Source: Brugia malayi
Taxonomy: Eukaryota; Nematoda; Chromadorea; Rhabditida; Onchocercidae
Length of the DNA: 64,000 nucleotides
Assembly (NCBI RefSeq): GCF_000002995.4
Contig: NW_025062479.1
Location: 3,245,721-3,309,720 of the forward strand
Reading direction: 5' to 3'
Shown: in pieces, positions 60,201-64,000 of the stretch
How the letters are laid out: each line of letters starts with the position of its first letter
How positions within the stretch are numbered: position 1 is the stretch's first letter
Made by a program: the position numbers and the translations under genes
Notes under the pieces: model-generated
Seen by the model: the letters and a program-made list of their open reading frames with translations, nothing else
What the model was told of the DNA's origin: nothing
Database searches by the model: none

Positions 60201-63200
60201 ATCATTGTGATTATTGAAATGATATCTCTGTTAATCATTTGAAAAGCATGTCAGATATGTTCAACTTCAACTAATATTTTCCTATTATAACCAATGAAAC
60301 GATATAAAGCATTGTTAGTTATTCAAATCTTTTTTTATCCAATTTATGATGTTGTCATTCGTTACTTTGTGACAGTGTTACGTAAAATGAAGTCATTTAT
60401 TTTCCATAAAGTTTACACATTGAAAAGTTAGTTGCAAGAAAAGTGCAAAAAAAGCAAACAACATACCATTTGTAATTTTTTTTTTCCTAAATATATATGG
60501 AAGAATAGCCTTATAAAGTGCATAAAGAATTTTGTATTACCTTTCAGAATCTTATTAGTAGGATATAATGAAAAGGATTAGCATATTCAAGCTAATGTTA
60601 TGACAGCAAATCTTCGTGCAAAACAAGGCACAATGTTAAAAGCATTTAAATCAAGTTTCCAAAAAATTCGAGTGAAATATTATGCTAGCCAGATAAAAAT
60701 TAACATTTGTTCTATATGTTCAATAACCAAAATTGTATGATATTTTAATTATGCCTAATCAAATTCAAATATAATTAGATTCTAGTCTATATTGCATGAA
60801 GAAACCATAAATTGCATTGCGAAAACATTCATTAACAAGCATCTCTTTCATTATTTTTTATGGCCAACAACTGTACCTAGCAGCAGTTAGATATGAGCTA
60901 TTTTATAAATTGAAATATAGTTAATTTTAAAAAACTAAAATAGTTTTTAAAAAACATTTGCACGCCATATCATAACTTTTTTTTTTATTAATCTTGAAAT
61001 ATTATGATAATAATTCTTAAAAAATATGCAATGAAAATTTAAGTGAATGATTACAAAAAAAAAATTTAAGTGAATGACAAACAAAAATTAAAAATTCTTT
61101 CTCTGATAACTGCATGAAAGGATGTGATGCATTTTGTGTCTCTAGTGATTTAACTTGAACACATTAAAAAGTAAATCAGTGCTACGAACAACAAAGTAAA
61201 ATTTGTGAAAATTTGATTTCATGAAATACTATGGAATTTCATTTCTACTCTACATGCGCCATTTCACTGATGACATACTTAATTGAACATTTCTGTTCCC
61301 AACTTTACCTTCTTATTAACAGAGTGGAAGTGATTTTCTTGTCACATTTGTCAGGAAAAATCTGTGATCAGTCTTTTGACACTACATTTGCTTTTGGTTA
61401 TGCAATGTCAGTTTTAATTTAATAGCTTTAATAGTAAATAAAAATTTTTTGGTAATTAAATTGAATCTGGCAAAATGAAAATCAAATTTCTAATGCATGT
61501 TTGTGTTTCATATCAGAGCCTTCTTGTGGTGCTGTCAGTTGAGAAAAGGGTCAATTTATTTCCACAGTAATACAATTTGAAGCATTTGTTTTCCTTCAGA
61601 AATTCTTTGATGAGGTCACACACCTTATAATAAAATAATTAAAAATAAATCACTGTTTACCTGAAAAAAGCACTAATGCATATAATTCTTTTCACCTACC
61701 TGTCATCTTTGCTAACGCTTATCATTAATTTAACAGGAAAAAAAAACCTTGATGATTTTCCAATTATTTTAAACAAGAAAAGGACGATTGATATATGAAG
61801 TAATCAGAGGTAAAAGTGGAATTATTGTGAGATTAATGAGAAGCTCATAAGATAACAAAGAAATGTTAATTATGCTACGAGAAAAACTAGATAATATCAA
61901 AGTTAAAAAAAAAAAAAAAAAGCGGAAAATCAAGGAATTACTAAATGATTTAAAAGTTTGAAATTATTTTCCGAGAACAAAAAAAAATGATGAAAGAGAA
62001 AGAGAAGGTGAATGAGGAAAAAAAAATTATTGATGAAACCATAAACTGATAATAGAACATTAACAATAAACGATGTTAACCAAATTCCAATTGGGAATCG
62101 TCGCTGTATCACTCGTTAAATTGAAATAAAGAGGTCATTACTAAGACTGAAAAGTTATTGAAGTTATTTGCTAACATATTTCAGGCTTATTTCTTTATAA
62201 CACAAATATGAGATAAGAAAAGAAAAAAAGATAAAACCAATTTTGCACCCGAAAAATGTTTATTGTAAGAAATAGTAAAAAAAAAAAAAAAAAGTTCTGT
62301 TAAATAACTAATCATCCATATGAGCCATTTATAATGAAGAAGGCAAATCTTTAAAATAGCCAAGAATATTAATAAATAGAAGTTTATTTGACAACTGAAA
62401 GTGTCTGCTTGATCTCAACTGCACTAGTTCTCGAAACATTTAAATATTAGTTTTTAAAAGAAACTAAGAATATTAACACTTCAATTTGAAAGAACAACAT
62501 AACAAACTAATGCCACTGACATACTGCAATATTTTTTTTAGACACCTCTCGATTTATTTAAAATTCATTTCAGTCGATTGTTTCAATGGACTATTTCTTG
62601 TAAGACTGTAATAAATGATATTTGTAAATTTTTAATGTATTATAAAAGAAAAAAGAAAAAAAAAAAACATTCTGAAATATAGTTGATAATACAAATCAGA
62701 TAATGTCCAATGTTCTTGTTGTCTATCTAATTCATTTCTGCATTTGTTTTTTTAGTAATAAATGTACTTCACGAAATGAAAATGATTAACCAACTACTAT
62801 AAGCTAACAAGCAGAATGCTATTAAAATAAGGTGGATGCAATTAATGAAATATACTTGATTGAAGAAATTTTTGCAACAGAATCTCGCTCCTTCGAACAT
62901 TTTCCAAAATACCTCAATATTATGTTAAATTTATCTATTATTAGGTCAAATTCATAGTTTATTAATAAATAATTGTAAATGATTGATTACTTTTACTAAA
63001 ATTATTGACATATTCATCAACTACAGTTATTTACATAAAGCAATTGAATATTTACAGCATTTGGTAGTAGGAGCAACTGCACCATCTTACTAGATATTTC
63101 AAGACTAACTTGCTAGACACTTCAGGAAAAATTAGACAGATAGATGAACAACAGCCATTACAAGGTACTACTGCTAGCTTTTAGCACTCTTAATAATTGC

Positions 63201-64000
63201 TCAATTGAACCACTGTAACAGATATGTATATATGTCTTAGTAGAGTACGACGATTCATTTGTCAAACTTTTATCTTTGTGATAAGTTTTTCTAAGTAATT
63301 AATCCATTTCTTTCCTTTTCTATGGCTCCAATCACTTTAAATTTAATTTTATCATTAAGAAATACATTTGCTAAGAAATGCTTTTTATCATTTTGTTGAC
63401 TAGGTAGTTCAAACCTTTACTAGATTTTGTTGTTAGCTTATTACAACCTCACTAAATTATCCTCCATTTTTTTTTCAAGAAAGCCTAAAAATAGAATCCA
63501 TGATTGAAATTATCTTTCATAAATTAATCAATATCGTTTAGATGATACAGCTTGACAGAAAGTTATTGATCACAACATTGTAATTTGCACTTTTGGACTT
63601 CAGCCAGATTTGATTGATCATTTAATGAGATTTCAACTTTGCAAATAAATCAATTTCAGCTTAAAACAGGCTGGAAAATTTATTTCTCTCCTCATGGTAT
63701 ACTTTATACTACGGGAACACTAATGAAAACACTTCAAGTGTTCCACCTTATCAAAACGAGCGCTTACCAATTAACCGATTTTAATCATTCTACTTCAGTA
63801 CCAGTTTTATTTTTGCTGAAAACTGGAACAAAACCTATGATAGAAATGCTACCTTCATCATTACACTTCACTTCCAGGTGCGCTTTTTCTTTATTTAAAT
63901 ATTTTAGCCTGAAAAGTCAATACTTTAAGTCTAATTTACAGTTAATCATAATAGCATTTTCCACGTTTTTTATCGGCTTTGACTATTATTGCTGCTTTGT

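Larger units (their letters stand above)
51701..64000. other. Long AT-rich interval, possibly an intron or gene desert
   Basis: About 12 kb upstream of the class B receptor with no recognisable gene. It holds many poly-A/T tracts, a 27-base direct repeat pair (54231 and 54431), a 9-base tandem repeat (55136-55180), small perfect hairpins near 57855 and 58266, and isolated exon-like segments on the minus strand at 55560-55632 and 57135-57227. A missing 5' exon of the receptor could lie here. I saw no tRNA, rRNA or transposon. Confidence 0.45.

Noticed and set aside
1..64000. tRNA, rRNA, transposase or viral genes
   Set aside because: Looked for B-box-like GGTTCGA context, rRNA-like GC-rich blocks and transposase or reverse-transcriptase motifs; none seen. 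A tRNAscan-SE or RepeatMasker run would settle it.

Overview
The window is strongly AT-rich eukaryotic DNA with GT-AG introns, many TTTCAG or TTTTAG acceptors, short exons and long poly-A/poly-T tracts. A YFDALAGQ (NLP-3-type) neuropeptide exon, the style of the introns and the gene families point to a nematode. A spirurid or filarial (clade III) species is my inference from base composition only. No rRNA, tRNA, CRISPR or prokaryotic feature was seen. Almost all coding sequence is in short exons, so I rebuilt the genes by hand from splice sites, frame phase and domain patterns.

Layout. (1) 1-109, minus: the cut-off end of an NLP-3-like neuropeptide precursor. (2) 3454-3550: a long imperfect hairpin, a possible miRNA precursor or MITE. 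(3) 4534-5997, minus: a 150-residue K50 paired-like homeodomain protein in three exons, with a poly-threonine run made by a trinucleotide repeat. (4) 8261-30685, plus: a giant mosaic type I membrane protein of about 3,445 residues in 61 exons. Its order is signal peptide, C-type lectin, LDLa, CUB, three sushi, two EGF, three sushi, Ig-like, Eph-receptor-type ligand-binding domain, Ly6/uPAR-like domain, two HYR, sushi, unknown, three GCC2/ephrin-receptor-like repeats, EGF, charged linker with a furin-like site, many EGF, pentraxin/laminin-G, HYR, sushi, unknown, more GCC2 repeats, one transmembrane helix and a tyrosine-containing tail. The second half resembles the HYR/GCC2/EGF/pentraxin plan of SVEP1 (polydom), but this protein is membrane-anchored. 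(5) 31198-31345, plus: an orphan exon resembling that gene's first pentraxin exon. (6) 31668-36983, minus: an FGD/EXC-5-type Rho GEF (DH-PH-FYVE-PH, 811 residues, 17 exons), tail-to-tail with the giant gene and with an intronic minisatellite. (7) 47226-51700, minus: a class B (secretin-family) GPCR, about 425 residues in 10 exons. (8) Weak, unidentified exon candidates near 40.7-41.1 kb, 42.2-42.9 kb, 55.6 kb and 57.2 kb. The rest is intergenic or long-intron DNA with microsatellites and small repeats.

The genes do not form an operon. The giant receptor looks like a cell-surface adhesion or recognition protein, the FGD protein is a cytoplasmic activator of Rho/Cdc42 GTPases, and the neuropeptide, GPCR and homeobox genes suggest neuronal or developmental roles. 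The strongest novelty is the Eph ligand-binding fold, followed by a Ly6-like domain, inside a non-kinase complement/lectin/EGF mosaic receptor.
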